Assembly: GCA_013698395.1 (NCBI GenBank)
Contig: JACCUZ010000313.1
Coordinates: 1-20,685, forward strand
From: Sporichthyaceae bacterium
Lineage (GTDB): Bacteria; Actinomycetota; Actinomycetes; JACCUZ01
Reading direction: 5' to 3'
Length of the DNA stretch: 20,685 nt
The notes beneath the pieces were generated by a model, which saw only the letters and a program-made list of their open reading frames with translations, did not search any database and was not told the DNA's origin. Below, in pieces: positions 7,897 through 15,933 of the stretch. Numbering within the stretch: position 1 is the first letter of the stretch; each line of letters starts with the position of its first letter. A program made the position numbers and the translations under genes.

Positions 7897-9057
7897 TCAG
7901 GTGCCTGCTGTTCTGCGGAAGTTGGTGACCATGAGCAGGGAGCTGCCAGCTACCGGCAGTCCGGCGAGGATAAGGAGGGCGACGGGAATGCTGGTCAAGG
8001 CGGCGATGATGCCCAGCACCATGGGCCCCCCGCTGAGCCCGAGGTCGATGAAGATGCTCGTGGTCGCCGCCGCACTGCCTCTTTCGGATGCAGGAACAGC
8101 GGTGAATACGGCGGTGAAGATAGCCGGGGTAAGGAACGCGACGCCAACGGCCATGACCACGGTGCCGATGATGAGAACGCCCGGGCGCTGCGCGGCCCCA
8201 GCGACCACGAGGCCAGCCGCGACGGCGGCCAGCGCCAGCCCGGCCAGACCGTGTGCAGCCACCCGGTCCGGCAGCTTCGCGAACATGATCCGGCAGACCA
8301 CGACAGTGGCTCCGAATACCAACAGGACCAGACTCCAGGCCTCGATTCCCAGCGATCGCGCCAGCAGGACGGCGAAGGCGAGGAAACCGGCCATCGCCGC
8401 AACACCGGTGAACAGACCGAGCCCCGGGACAAGCGCGGCAGGGTGGAGAAGCGGGGCCGGCGGCAGGTCCGGGGTGACGGAAGGGCGCGTCTCCGGAACC
8501 CGGGCGGCCAACAGGATCGCCAGCGCCCCGAGGGCCACCGCCCCAGCCCACGCCAGGTCGAACCCGCCCCAGCGAAGCAGCACTTGACCGAGCACCGACC
8601 CGAGCGCAACGCCCAGGTACAGCGCCAAGGAGTTCAGGCTCAGTGCCTCGCCCGCACGCCCGGGAGGCGCCAAGTCCGCCAGGGCGGCGAATCCCGCGAC
8701 GAAGAACAGCGCCTCTGCCACACCGAGGAGCAGCCGGACAACGACCAGCCCGGCCAGCCCGGTGACGAGGTAGTGGCCCAGGACCACGACGGTGAACGCG
8801 ATCGCTCCGCCCACGAACAGCAGGCGACGACCGCGGCGATCCGTCCATCGTCCGGCCAGCGGGCGCAGCAGAAGCGTCGTGACACTGAACGAGCCCATCG
8901 CGACTCCGACACCGGCCTCCCCGGAACCCAATGGACCGGTGGCGAACAAGGGCGTGACGACGATCAACACGCCGGTGGCCGCGAAATAGGCAAGGTCGGA
9001 GAGAGTGAGCGCCACGAATGCCGGGGTCAATAGGCGGACCGGTGGCTCCCCGCTCAT
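7897..9057 (-). CDS. Major facilitator superfamily transporter
   Basis: 386 residues with about 12 hydrophobic segments, in two halves split near residues 185-205 by a polar loop (ETRPSVTPDLPP). Motif A of the MFS appears as GRWTDRRGRRLL (69-80), between helices 2 and 3. The overall pattern is that of drug/sugar-efflux type MFS proteins (AraJ-like); the substrate cannot be predicted. The ATG at 9057 is favoured; TACCGT lies 8 nt before it, and an alternative TTG at 9066 has no support. It lies 40 bp downstream of modC on the same strand, so it may be read through from the molybdate operon, start from its own leaderless promoter, or both. Confidence 0.88.
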   Translation of the reverse strand: MSGEPPVRLLTPAFVALTLSDLAYFAATGVLIVVTPLFATGPLGSGEAGVGVAMGSFSVTTLLLRPLAGRWTDRRGRRLLFVGGAIAFTVVVLGHYLVTGLAGLVVVRLLLGVAEALFFVAGFAALADLAPPGRAGEALSLNSLALYLGVALGSVLGQVLLRWGGFDLAWAGAVALGALAILLAARVPETRPSVTPDLPPAPLLHPAALVPGLGLFTGVAAMAGFLAFAVLLARSLGIEAWSLVLLVFGATVVVCRIMFAKLPDRVAAHGLAGLALAAVAAGLVVAGAAQRPGVLIIGTVVMAVGVAFLTPAIFTAVFTAVPASERGSAAATTSIFIDLGLSGGPMVLGIIAALTSIPVALLILAGLPVAGSSLLMVTNFRRTAGT

Positions 9058-9097
9058 GCCTGGCAACGGTACGACGATTCGCGCGCGGGCGCATCGC

Positions 9098-10177
9098 TCA
9101 GCTTGGGTAGACCATGGTCTCCATCGCCTTGACCGCGGCCCATACCTCGGCGCCCGGTTCGAGCCGCAGTTCCCCTACCGAGAGCGGCGTGAGGTCTGCT
9201 GCGACGTCGAGGGGGCCGGTCAGCCAGACCCGGACCGTGTCGGCGTGTTGCTCCTGCCGCACCACTGTTACCGGCCACGCGTTACGTGCGCTGCCGTGTG
9301 GCTGCTCACGATGCACGGTGACCGCCGCAGGTGGAAAGGCGACGAGCACCCGTCCCGTGGCATGGTGCGCGCTCGCCACGACGGCGCCGGTATCCAGGGT
9401 CACCGAGGTGCCGTGGGCCACCCCTCGGTAGAGGTTCAGGCCCACCAGCCTGGCGACGTAGTCCGTGCGGGGCCGGCGCGCCACCTCCGTCGGCGTACCT
9501 GCTTGGACAACCGCCCCCTCCTCCAGCACGACGAGCCGGTCTGCCAGGACGAAGGCGTCGAGGGCGTCATGGGTCACGAGCACAGTCGCCCCGCCGAACC
9601 CGGCGAGCTGCCGACGCAGGTCGGCGCGCACCTGCAACCGGCTGCCGGCGTCGAGCGCCGCCAACGGCTCGTCGAGAAGCACCAGCCGGGGCTCGGTTAC
9701 CAGCACCCTGGCCAGGGCCACCCGCTGCGCCTCCCCGCCGGACAACTGGCGCGGCTTGCGGTCGCCGACGTCCGCCAGTCCGACCCCAGCCAGGGCCACG
9801 TCCGCTCGGGCGCCGGCTGCGGCACGACCGACGCCGCGCGCCCGGAGCCCGAACGCGACGTTCTCGCGGGCCGACAGGTGGGGGAACAGCAGGTAGTCCT
9901 GGAAGACAAGCCCGACCGGTCGCCGTTCCGGGGGCAGGCGGACACCGGCGGCCGCGTCGTCGAGCACCGCACCGTCCAGGCGGACGTGACCGCGATGGAG
10001 GGGCAGCAGGCCGGCCAGCGCCCTCAGCGCTGTCGACTTTCCCGCTCCGTTGGGCCCGAGAATGGCCACTACCTCACCGGCAGCGACGCCGAACCGCATC
10101 GTCAGGGCGAATGACCCACGCCGCACGTACAAGTCAGCCTCGAGCGAAGCGCCGTTCGGAGCCGCGTCCTCAGACAC
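9098..10177 (-). CDS. modC: Molybdate ABC transporter ATP-binding protein
   Basis: 359 residues. It is the ATPase of the molybdate importer. Motifs in order: Walker A GPNGAGKST (41-49), Q-loop at Q93 in VFQDYLLFPHLS, signature LSGGEAQ (145-151), Walker B LVLLDE (165-170), D-loop, and H-loop THD (H203). After the nucleotide-binding domain comes a regulatory C-terminal extension of the TOBE/Mop type (about 240-359), including VRVWLTGPLDVAADLTPLSV, which is typical of ModC/CysA-like proteins that sense their oxyanion. The GTG start overlaps the modB stop by 8 bp. Neighbouring ModA and ModB point to molybdate (or tungstate) rather than sulfate. Confidence 0.93.
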   Translation of the reverse strand: MSEDAAPNGASLEADLYVRRGSFALTMRFGVAAGEVVAILGPNGAGKSTALRALAGLLPLHRGHVRLDGAVLDDAAAGVRLPPERRPVGLVFQDYLLFPHLSARENVAFGLRARGVGRAAAGARADVALAGVGLADVGDRKPRQLSGGEAQRVALARVLVTEPRLVLLDEPLAALDAGSRLQVRADLRRQLAGFGGATVLVTHDALDAFVLADRLVVLEEGAVVQAGTPTEVARRPRTDYVARLVGLNLYRGVAHGTSVTLDTGAVVASAHHATGRVLVAFPPAAVTVHREQPHGSARNAWPVTVVRQEQHADTVRVWLTGPLDVAADLTPLSVGELRLEPGAEVWAAVKAMETMVYPS

Positions 10178-10973
10178 GTGACCCCAGCCACCTTTCACGC
10201 AGGACAGCCAGCACGCCGACAGAGACCACCAACAGCACCAGTGACAGGGCGATTGCCGCCGCGGGGTCTCGCTGGAGGGCGAGGTAGACCTCCACCGGCA
10301 TGGTGCGTGTCGTGCCGGGAAAGTTCCCGGCGAACGTGATGGTGGCGCCGAACTCTCCGAGTGCGCGAGCCCAACTAAGGACAGCGCCGGCCACCACCCC
10401 CGGAGCGACGATCGGGAGGGTGACCCGGCGGAAGGTGTACCAGCGCGTCGCCCCCAGCGTGGCTGCCGCGTCCTCGAACCGCCGGTCGACGCCTCGCAGG
10501 GCCCCCTCGACGGAGATGACAAGGAACGGCATCGCGACGAAGGCCTCGGCGACCACAACCCCCGCTGTGGTGAATGGCAGGGTGATGCCGAACCACTGGT
10601 CCAGCCATCGGCCGACGATCCCGGTGCGCCCGAGCGCCGTGAACAGCGCGACGCCGCCCACGACTGGGGGCAGAACCAGCGGCACCGTCACGAGCGCCCG
10701 AAGCAGCGAACGGCCGCGGAAGGTGGCCCGCGCCAACAGCCACGCGAGTGGCACGCCGAGCACGACGCAGACGACCGAGGCCAGACTGGCGCACAGCAAC
10801 GAAAGCCGCAGGGCATCGGCGACATCGGGTCGCGAGAGCACCTCCGGCATGCTCCGCCAGGGGGCACGCACCACCAAGCCGAGCACCGGCAGAAGCAGGA
10901 ACGCCAGCGCTAACCCCGCCAGCGGCACTAGCGCGGCCGGCAGGCCGGCGGACCGCTCCGGTTCGCGGCTCAC
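10170..10973 (-). CDS. modB: Molybdate ABC transporter permease
   Basis: 267 residues with about five or six membrane helices. ModB forms the homodimeric channel of the importer in the cytoplasmic membrane. The EAA loop that docks on ModC is seen as EDAAATLGA (167-175), followed by FRRVTLPIVAPGVVAG. The helix pair LVLPPVVGGVAL and the segment ALGEFGATITFAGNFPGTT are characteristic of ModB. The GTG start overlaps the modA stop by 4 bp (GTGA), and the 3' end overlaps modC by 8 bp, so the three importer genes are translationally coupled. Confidence 0.94.
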   Translation of the reverse strand: MSREPERSAGLPAALVPLAGLALAFLLLPVLGLVVRAPWRSMPEVLSRPDVADALRLSLLCASLASVVCVVLGVPLAWLLARATFRGRSLLRALVTVPLVLPPVVGGVALFTALGRTGIVGRWLDQWFGITLPFTTAGVVVAEAFVAMPFLVISVEGALRGVDRRFEDAAATLGATRWYTFRRVTLPIVAPGVVAGAVLSWARALGEFGATITFAGNFPGTTRTMPVEVYLALQRDPAAAIALSLVLLVVSVGVLAVLRERWLGSRV

Positions 10974-11764
10974 GGCTGCTGGAAGCCTGCATCAGCAAGC
11001 AGCCGGCGCCCGGCAGAGGACGTCACGAGGGCGACGAACGCTCGGCCGGCCGCCGGGTTGGGCGCGTCGGCGAGCACCGCGATGGGGTAGTTGTTGACGG
11101 CCTCGACGGCTTGCGGGAAGTCGATCCCCGTGACTCGGCCGCCTGCCGCCTGGACGTCGGTGCGGTAGACAAGGGCGGCGTCCACCTCGCCGAGCTCCAC
11201 CTTGGTCAGCGCCGACTTCACATCTGGCTCAAGGGTGTCCACCGAGGGGATGATGCCTGCGCTTTCCAGCGCGCGGACCGCGGCCGCACCACACGGCACC
11301 TCCGGGGCGCACAGGGCGATCGCGAGCTCTCGACGGGCGAAGTCGGCGAGCCGTGTGACGTCACCCGGGTTGTCCACGGGGACGGCGATCTGTAACCGGT
11401 TCCGGGCGAACACCGCCGGCTTTCCGGCGACGGCGCCGGCCACGACAACCTGGTGCATCGTGGAGCTGCTGGCGGCGGCGAACACATCCGCCGGCGCACC
11501 GTTGACGATCTGGCTCGCGAGCTCCGAGCTGGCGGCGAAGGAGAACTGCAGTCGGGTCGCGGGGTGTTCGCGCTGGAAGTGCTCACCCAGCGCCATGAAT
11601 GTCTCGGTTAGTGATGCAGCGGCCAGCACGGTGACCGTGCCGCTCAAAACCGAGGAGTTGGCGGACGAGCCTGGCCTCGAACTATCGGATGGTCCTCCAC
11701 CACAGCTGATCCCGCCACTGAGCAGCAGAACAAGCGCGGTACCCAGCAGGACGACGCGTGTCAC
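10970..11764 (-). CDS. modA: Molybdate-binding lipoprotein of the ABC importer
   Basis: 264 residues. ModA captures molybdate (or tungstate) outside the membrane. The N-terminus is a lipoprotein signal: basic start, hydrophobic core VVLLGTALVLLLSG and a cysteine at 21 (GISC; a slightly unusual lipobox with Gly at -3). A Ser/Pro/Gly linker follows. The binding domain begins TVTVLAAASLTE, with oxyanion-binding serines at S51 and in FAASSELA (S79/S80), then NGAPADVFAAAS, and Y200 in LVYRTD, which corresponds to the conserved ligand-binding tyrosine. The GTG start overlaps the stop of the HTH-TOBE regulator by 4 bp, and the stop overlaps modB by 4 bp. Confidence 0.94.
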   Translation of the reverse strand: MTRVVLLGTALVLLLSGGISCGGGPSDSSRPGSSANSSVLSGTVTVLAAASLTETFMALGEHFQREHPATRLQFSFAASSELASQIVNGAPADVFAAASSSTMHQVVVAGAVAGKPAVFARNRLQIAVPVDNPGDVTRLADFARRELAIALCAPEVPCGAAAVRALESAGIIPSVDTLEPDVKSALTKVELGEVDAALVYRTDVQAAGGRVTGIDFPQAVEAVNNYPIAVLADAPNPAAGRAFVALVTSSAGRRLLADAGFQQP

Positions 11765-12165
11765 GCGCGTCCTTCAGGGACCTCGATGACCACGTTGGTC
11801 GACTTCACCGCGGCGACCGCGAGCATGCCCGGCTCCAGTTGAAGGTCGTCGGCGGCCTCCCGGCTCATGAGGGAAACCACCCGGAACGGACCGGCCTGCA
11901 TCTCCACCTGAGCCATCACCGTGTCCCGCGTGACCTTGGTGACGATGCCGAGGAACCGGTTCCGGGCCGATTGCTTGACCGGCGCCGTAGGCGAAGCCGG
12001 CTCACCTGCTCCCCGGATCAGTCCGGCGAGCACCGTCCCCTCGACCCCTTGCCGACCGTTGGGCAGCGGGACCGTCTCCACCTTTCCCGCGTCGGCCCAG
12101 CGTCGCAGTGTGTCGGCACTGACTCCCAACAGGTCGGCGGCCTCTCCGATCCGAAACACGGTCAT
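11761..12165 (-). CDS. HTH-TOBE molybdate-responsive regulator (excisionase-type helix-turn-helix plus Mop domain)
   Basis: 134 residues with two parts. Residues 2-45 are a MerR/excisionase-type winged helix (FRIGEAADLLGVSADTLRRW followed by ADAGKVE and a GRQGVEG wing). After a Ser/Ala/Pro linker, residues about 66-131 are a TOBE/Mop domain (SARNRFLGIVTKVTRDTVMA, then LMSREAADDLQLEPGMLAVAAVKSTNV), which binds molybdate in ModE and molbindins. It therefore looks like a compact one-component oxyanion sensor, unlike classical ModE, which has a LysR-like HTH and two Mop domains. The ATG at 12165 is preferred over an upstream start; TAGTAT lies 8 nt before it and there is no Shine-Dalgarno sequence, which suggests a leaderless mRNA. 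It is the first gene of the mod operon, overlapping modA by 4 bp. Target genes are inferred, not shown. Confidence 0.85.
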   Translation of the reverse strand: MTVFRIGEAADLLGVSADTLRRWADAGKVETVPLPNGRQGVEGTVLAGLIRGAGEPASPTAPVKQSARNRFLGIVTKVTRDTVMAQVEMQAGPFRVVSLMSREAADDLQLEPGMLAVAAVKSTNVVIEVPEGRA

Positions 12166-12173
12166 GGACGGGC

Positions 12174-12179
12174 ATACTA
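12174..12179 (-). promoter_or_regulatory. -10 box of the mod operon
   Basis: TAGTAT on the minus strand ends 8 nt before the regulator's ATG at 12165. Its upstream two bases touch the outer inverted repeat that starts at 12178, so a protein bound there would meet RNA polymerase. Confidence 0.5.
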
Positions 12180-12228
12180 GCCGCATATGGGCCTACAAGA
12201 GGCCCTACAAGACGCATGTGCGGCTCTA
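12178..12228. promoter_or_regulatory. Nested inverted and direct repeats, candidate operator between mod operon and glpX
   Basis: Outer arms AGCCGCATATG (12179-12189) and CATGTGCGGCT (12215-12225) match at 10 of 11 positions as an inverted repeat. Inside them GGGCC (12189-12193) and GGCCC (12201-12205) form a second inverted repeat. CCTACAAGA occurs twice as a direct repeat (12192-12200 and 12204-12212) with a 12-bp period. The block lies just upstream of, and touching, the mod operon -10 box and upstream of the glpX promoter. It does not resemble the E. coli ModE site. Confidence 0.5.
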
Positions 12229-12248
12229 TGGGTGGCGGGCCGGCGGAC

Positions 12249-12254
12249 TACGAT
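12249..12254 (+). promoter_or_regulatory. Possible -10 box of glpX
   Basis: TACGAT fits the actinobacterial -10 consensus and would give a 5' leader of about 33 nt that includes the AAGGAG ribosome binding site at 12283-12288. No clear -35 is visible. Confidence 0.35.
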
Positions 12255-12294
12255 CGCCGACAGAACTACCTGAGCGCAGCCGAAGGAGCCAGAC

Positions 12295-13329
12295 ATGAGC
12301 GGCAGCAGAACCGGACTCCCTGCGGCTCCCGAAGCGCCTTCCCGCAACCTCGCGCTCGAGCTGGTGCGGGTCACGGAGGCGGCCGCCATGGCAGCGGGAC
12401 GCTGGGTGGGACGGGGCGACAAGAACGGCGCGGACGCCGCAGCGGTGAACGCCATGCGTCAGCTCATCCACACGGTCAGCATGAGCGGGGTCGTCGTCAT
12501 CGGTGAGGGCGAGAAGGACGAGGCGCCCATGCTGTTCAACGGTGAACGGGTCGGCGACGGCCAGGGTCCCGAGTGCGACGTTGCCGTCGACCCGATCGAC
12601 GGGACCCGTCTCACCGCCCTCGGCATGGGCAATGCGCTTTCGGTGATGGCTGTCTCGCCGCGCGGCTCGATGTTCGACCCCTCCGCCGTGTTCTACATGG
12701 AAAAGCTGGCCACGGGAGCGGACGCGGCGGCGGTCGTCGACATCCGCCTGCCCGTGGCCGAGAACGTGCGGCGGGTGGCCCGGGCGAAGAAGGAGTCACC
12801 GTCCGACGTGACCGTGGTGATCCTCGACCGTCCTCGGCACGAGGCCATGGTCGAGGAGATCCGCGCCACCGGGGCGCGCATCAAGTTCATCACCGACGGA
12901 GACGTGGCCGGCGCCATCATGGCCGCCCGAGACGGCACCGGCATCGATCTCCTCGTCGGAATCGGCGGCACTCCGGAAGGCATCATCGCTGCGTGCGCGA
13001 TCAAGACGTTGGGCGGCGTGATCCAGGGAAGGCTCTGGCCCAAGGACGACGACGAGCGACAGAAGGCTCTCGACGCGGGGCATGACCTCTCGCGAGTACT
13101 CGTGACCGACGAGCTGGTCACGGGCGAGGATGTGTTCTTCGTGGCCACTGGTATCACCGACGGCGAGCTCCTCCGCGGCGTGCGCTACTCGGCCGGTTCG
13201 GTCCGCACGCATTCGATCGTGATGCGCTCACGAAGCGGCACCATCCGACTTATCGAGAGCGAGCACAGTCTGGACAAGCTTCGGGCCTATGCCACCGTGA
13301 ACTTCGACGGGCTCCCGACGGGCGGGTGA
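12295..13329 (+). CDS. glpX: Class II fructose-1,6-bisphosphatase
   Basis: 344 residues. GlpX hydrolyses fructose 1,6-bisphosphate to fructose 6-phosphate, the committed gluconeogenic step; in mycobacteria it is the main FBPase. Metal- and phosphate-binding motifs are visible: GEGEKDEAPML (70-80), VAVDPIDGT (96-104; DPIDGT is the Li+-sensitive phosphatase motif), then LVGIGGTPEGIIAACAIK and GRLWPKDDDE. The ATG at 12295 has AAGGAG six bases upstream. The N-terminal ~15 residues are a variable Ser/Pro/Ala tail. It is divergent from the mod operon and shares the repeat-rich 129-bp gap with it. A peroxiredoxin gene follows at once. Confidence 0.96.
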   Translation: MSGSRTGLPAAPEAPSRNLALELVRVTEAAAMAAGRWVGRGDKNGADAAAVNAMRQLIHTVSMSGVVVIGEGEKDEAPMLFNGERVGDGQGPECDVAVDPIDGTRLTALGMGNALSVMAVSPRGSMFDPSAVFYMEKLATGADAAAVVDIRLPVAENVRRVARAKKESPSDVTVVILDRPRHEAMVEEIRATGARIKFITDGDVAGAIMAARDGTGIDLLVGIGGTPEGIIAACAIKTLGGVIQGRLWPKDDDERQKALDAGHDLSRVLVTDELVTGEDVFFVATGITDGELLRGVRYSAGSVRTHSIVMRSRSGTIRLIESEHSLDKLRAYATVNFDGLPTGG

Positions 13330-13334
13330 CGCTG

Positions 13335-13895
13335 ATGGCGCATGACCCGATGTCGTTGCCGGCTGACCTGCCCCTGCCGGTCAACGACGGTGCCGCCGAC
13401 CACCTGGCTGGTTCAGTTGTCCCGTCGGTCCCACTCCAGGCCACGGACGGGTCAGTGGTGGACTTGTCCGGCCTGCCCGGTCGCGGCGTGCTCTTCGCGT
13501 ACCCGCGCACAGGAGTCCCCGGCGAGGACCCGCTCGTGGCGGACTGGGACGAGATTCCTGGTGCCCGGGGGTGCACCCCGGAAGTGTGCAGTTTTCGAGA
13601 CCTGCACTCCGACATCGCCGCCACGGGAAGCCGGGTGCTAGGGCTGTCGACACAGGACCCGGAGTACCAGGCGGAGGCCGCAACCCGGCTGCGCTTGGCG
13701 TACCCGCTGCTGTCCGATGCCGATCTACGCCTGACTACCGCCCTGCGACTCCCTACGTTCGAGGCCGGTGGTCAGGTGCTGCTCAAGCGGCTCACCATGG
13801 TCATCGACGACGGCCGGATCAGCCACGTGTGGTACCCCGTCTTCCCGCCGGACCGACACGCTCTCGACGTGCTGGGCTGGTTGCGCGGCTGCTAG
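13335..13895 (+). CDS. PrxQ/BCP-like peroxiredoxin (AhpC/TSA family)
   Basis: 186 residues with a thioredoxin fold of the peroxiredoxin type. The core reads LFAYPRTGVPG then an insertion then GARGCTPEVCSFRDL, giving cysteines C80 and C85 in a CxxxxC arrangement like the PrxQ/BCP active site (peroxidatic first, resolving second). LGLSTQD, YPLLSDADLRLTTAL and PTFEAGG...LKRLTMVI are the other shared blocks. The protein probably reduces organic peroxides in the cytoplasm with thioredoxin-type donors. I chose the ATG at 13335 because GGTGA at 13325-13329 is a suitable ribosome binding site. A GTG at 13326 overlapping the glpX stop (GTGA) and an ATG at 13350 are alternatives. Either way it is coupled to glpX. 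It ends 5 bp before the convergent SRPBCC gene. Confidence 0.85.
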   Translation: MAHDPMSLPADLPLPVNDGAADHLAGSVVPSVPLQATDGSVVDLSGLPGRGVLFAYPRTGVPGEDPLVADWDEIPGARGCTPEVCSFRDLHSDIAATGSRVLGLSTQDPEYQAEAATRLRLAYPLLSDADLRLTTALRLPTFEAGGQVLLKRLTMVIDDGRISHVWYPVFPPDRHALDVLGWLRGC

Positions 13896-13900
13896 TCAGG

Positions 13901-14458
13901 TCAGCGAGCGCTACCCGACTGTCGCTCGGCCTCGTCCTTGATCTGCGCGAACGAGAAGCGCACCGCGGCTTCCCAAGGACCGGCGACCTGGCGTGCCCAC
14001 CAGGAGCCGACCCGTCCAAAATCGTTGCCCATCTCCCCGGTGTAGGTGAGACGGGTTCCGCCGTGCTCGTCGGTCAGCTGGAACGTCTCGAGCACGTGGG
14101 GGACCGGCCCGCGGAGCAGCCGGAAGTGAACGCGGTCCGGCCGTTCGAACCGCACTGTCTCGACGGTGGTCGCGACAAGACCACCGCGCACCGGCGTGTG
14201 GTGGGCAGCCAGCACCATGTCGCTGGCGCGTTCGAGCACCTCGAGTTTGCCGGCCATGGCGCGCGGCGTACGCCCGAGGTAGGGAGACGCGATGACGTCG
14301 AACACGGTCTCGCGCGGCGCGTCAATGTGCACCGGGTCGCAGGCCAGAGTCCGGGTACGCCGGCCCAGGCCGAGGTCCACGGTCAACTGCCCACGTACGA
14401 CCGCCCTGTAGGTGAATCCCGCGAGACCGACCGCCGCTGCTGCTCGAATCATCGCCAT
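13901..14458 (-). CDS. SRPBCC (START-like) family protein
   Basis: 185 residues. After a short hydrophobic N-terminus (IRAAAAVGLAGFTYRAVV, possibly a weak membrane anchor), residues about 40-180 look like the SRPBCC/polyketide cyclase helix-grip fold. The pattern is VHIDAPRETVFDVIASPYLG, then VLAAHHTPVRGG, VRFERPDRVHFRLLRGP, VLETFQLTDEHGGTRLTYTG, and a long C-terminal helix (RQVAGPWEAAVRFSFAQIKD). The fold binds hydrophobic ligands; no specific ligand or enzyme activity can be read from the sequence. The start has a purine-rich GAGTGAGG just upstream. It is divergent from fumC with a 62-bp gap. Confidence 0.75.
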   Translation of the reverse strand: MAMIRAAAAVGLAGFTYRAVVRGQLTVDLGLGRRTRTLACDPVHIDAPRETVFDVIASPYLGRTPRAMAGKLEVLERASDMVLAAHHTPVRGGLVATTVETVRFERPDRVHFRLLRGPVPHVLETFQLTDEHGGTRLTYTGEMGNDFGRVGSWWARQVAGPWEAAVRFSFAQIKDEAERQSGSAR

Positions 14459-14520
14459 GACCTCACTCTCACACGCCGACCGTCGACGTAGGCGGCGGGG
14501 CTGTGGGGTAGGACTGGACC
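14459..14520. promoter_or_regulatory. Divergent promoter region, SRPBCC gene / fumC
   Basis: The 62-bp gap must serve both genes. TAGGAC lies 6 nt before the fumC ATG but lacks the T at the sixth position of a good -10 box, so the fumC start may or may not be leaderless. Confidence 0.3.
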
Positions 14521-15927
14521 ATGAGCGATGACATCAGGCAGGACGGCGACGTGCGGATCGAGCACGACTCGATGGGCGAAGTCCGTGTCCCCCGCACAGC
14601 GAGGTGGCGAGCGCAGACCCAGCGGGCGGTCGAGAACTTTCCCATCAGCGGCGCGCGAATCGAGCGGTCGCACATCGAGGCGCTGGCTCGCATCAAGGCC
14701 GCGGCCGCGAAGGTGAACGCGTCCCTCGGGGTGCTGGACGCTGACGTGGCCGACGCGATCCAGTCCGCCGCCGACGAGGTGGCGCGTGGTGATTGGGACG
14801 AACACTTCCCCATCGACGTCTTCCAGACAGGGTCCGGCACGTCGAGCAACATGAACGCCAACGAGGTGATCGCGACCTTGGCCACCGAACGGCTGGGCCG
14901 CGACGTCCACCCCAACGACCATGTCAACGCGTCGCAGTCGTCGAACGACGTCTTCCCTTCCTCGATCCACGTCGCGGCGACTGCGGCAGTGGTACGCGAC
15001 CTGGTGCCCGCGCTGCAGCACCTGGAGCAGTCGCTCTCGGGCAAGGAGTCGGAGTTCGCCACGGTGGTGAAGTCCGGGCGCACACATCTGATGGACGCCA
15101 CGCCGGTCACCCTCGGACAGGAGTTCGGGGGCTATGCGGCGCAGGTGCGACTCGGCGTGGAGCGGCTGGAGGCGTCCCTCCCGCGGGTGGCGGAGCTTCC
15201 CCTCGGGGGGACGGCGGTCGGGACCGGCATCAACACCCCCGCTGGGTTCTCGGCCGCAGTTATCGCCGAGATCGCGTCTGCGACCGGGCTGCCGTTGACG
15301 GAGGCGCGCAACCACTTCGAGGCACAGGGCGCTCGGGACGCGCTGGTGGAGCTGTCAGGCCAGTTGCGCACCATCGCCGTGTCACTGGTCAAGGTGGCCA
15401 ACGACCTGCGCTGGATGTCGTCGGGCCCACGCACGGGTCTTGCCGAGATCCACCTGCCCGACCTGCAGCCCGGGTCCTCCATCATGCCGGGCAAGGTGAA
15501 CCCGGTCATCCCGGAAGCGGTGTGCATGGTGTGTGCGCAGGTGATCGGCAACGACGCCGCGATCGCCTTCGGGGGGGCCTCCGGGTCGTTCGAGCTCAAC
15601 GTCATGCTGCCGATGCTCGCGCGAAACACGCTGGAGTCCATCCGTCTGCTCGCCAACGTGTCTCGCCTCTTCGCGGATCGTTGCATCGACGGCATCACCG
15701 CAGACGCCGACCGCTGCCGGGAGTACGCCGAGTCCTCGCCGGCTGTCGTCACTCCACTGAACCGCTACATCGGCTACGAGGCCGCCGCGAAGGTGGCGAA
15801 GCAGTCGCTCGCGGAGCGCAAGACGATTCGCGAGGTGGTGCTGGAGCAGGGGTACGTCGACCGGGGGGCTCTCACCGAGGAGGAGTTGGACACGGCTCTC
15901 GACGTACTACGCATGACCCGTCCCTGA
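14521..15927 (+). CDS. fumC: Class II fumarate hydratase
   Basis: 468 residues, the usual length for FumC. It interconverts fumarate and L-malate in the TCA cycle as an iron-independent tetramer. Motifs are QTGSGTSSNMNANE (102-115), VNASQSSNDVFPSS, SGRTHLMDATPVTLGQE with the catalytic histidine region, GTGINTP, and the superfamily signature GSSIMPGKVNP (318-328) on the flexible loop that carries the catalytic serine. LNVMLPMLARN and SPAVVTPLNRYIGYE close the fold. The ATG at 14521 follows a short gap from the divergent SRPBCC gene. The lytic transglycosylase gene on the other strand ends 6 bp after its stop, so there is little room for a terminator. Confidence 0.97.
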   Translation: MSDDIRQDGDVRIEHDSMGEVRVPRTARWRAQTQRAVENFPISGARIERSHIEALARIKAAAAKVNASLGVLDADVADAIQSAADEVARGDWDEHFPIDVFQTGSGTSSNMNANEVIATLATERLGRDVHPNDHVNASQSSNDVFPSSIHVAATAAVVRDLVPALQHLEQSLSGKESEFATVVKSGRTHLMDATPVTLGQEFGGYAAQVRLGVERLEASLPRVAELPLGGTAVGTGINTPAGFSAAVIAEIASATGLPLTEARNHFEAQGARDALVELSGQLRTIAVSLVKVANDLRWMSSGPRTGLAEIHLPDLQPGSSIMPGKVNPVIPEAVCMVCAQVIGNDAAIAFGGASGSFELNVMLPMLARNTLESIRLLANVSRLFADRCIDGITADADRCREYAESSPAVVTPLNRYIGYEAAAKVAKQSLAERKTIREVVLEQGYVDRGALTEEELDTALDVLRMTRP

Positions 15928-15933
15928 CCTGCC

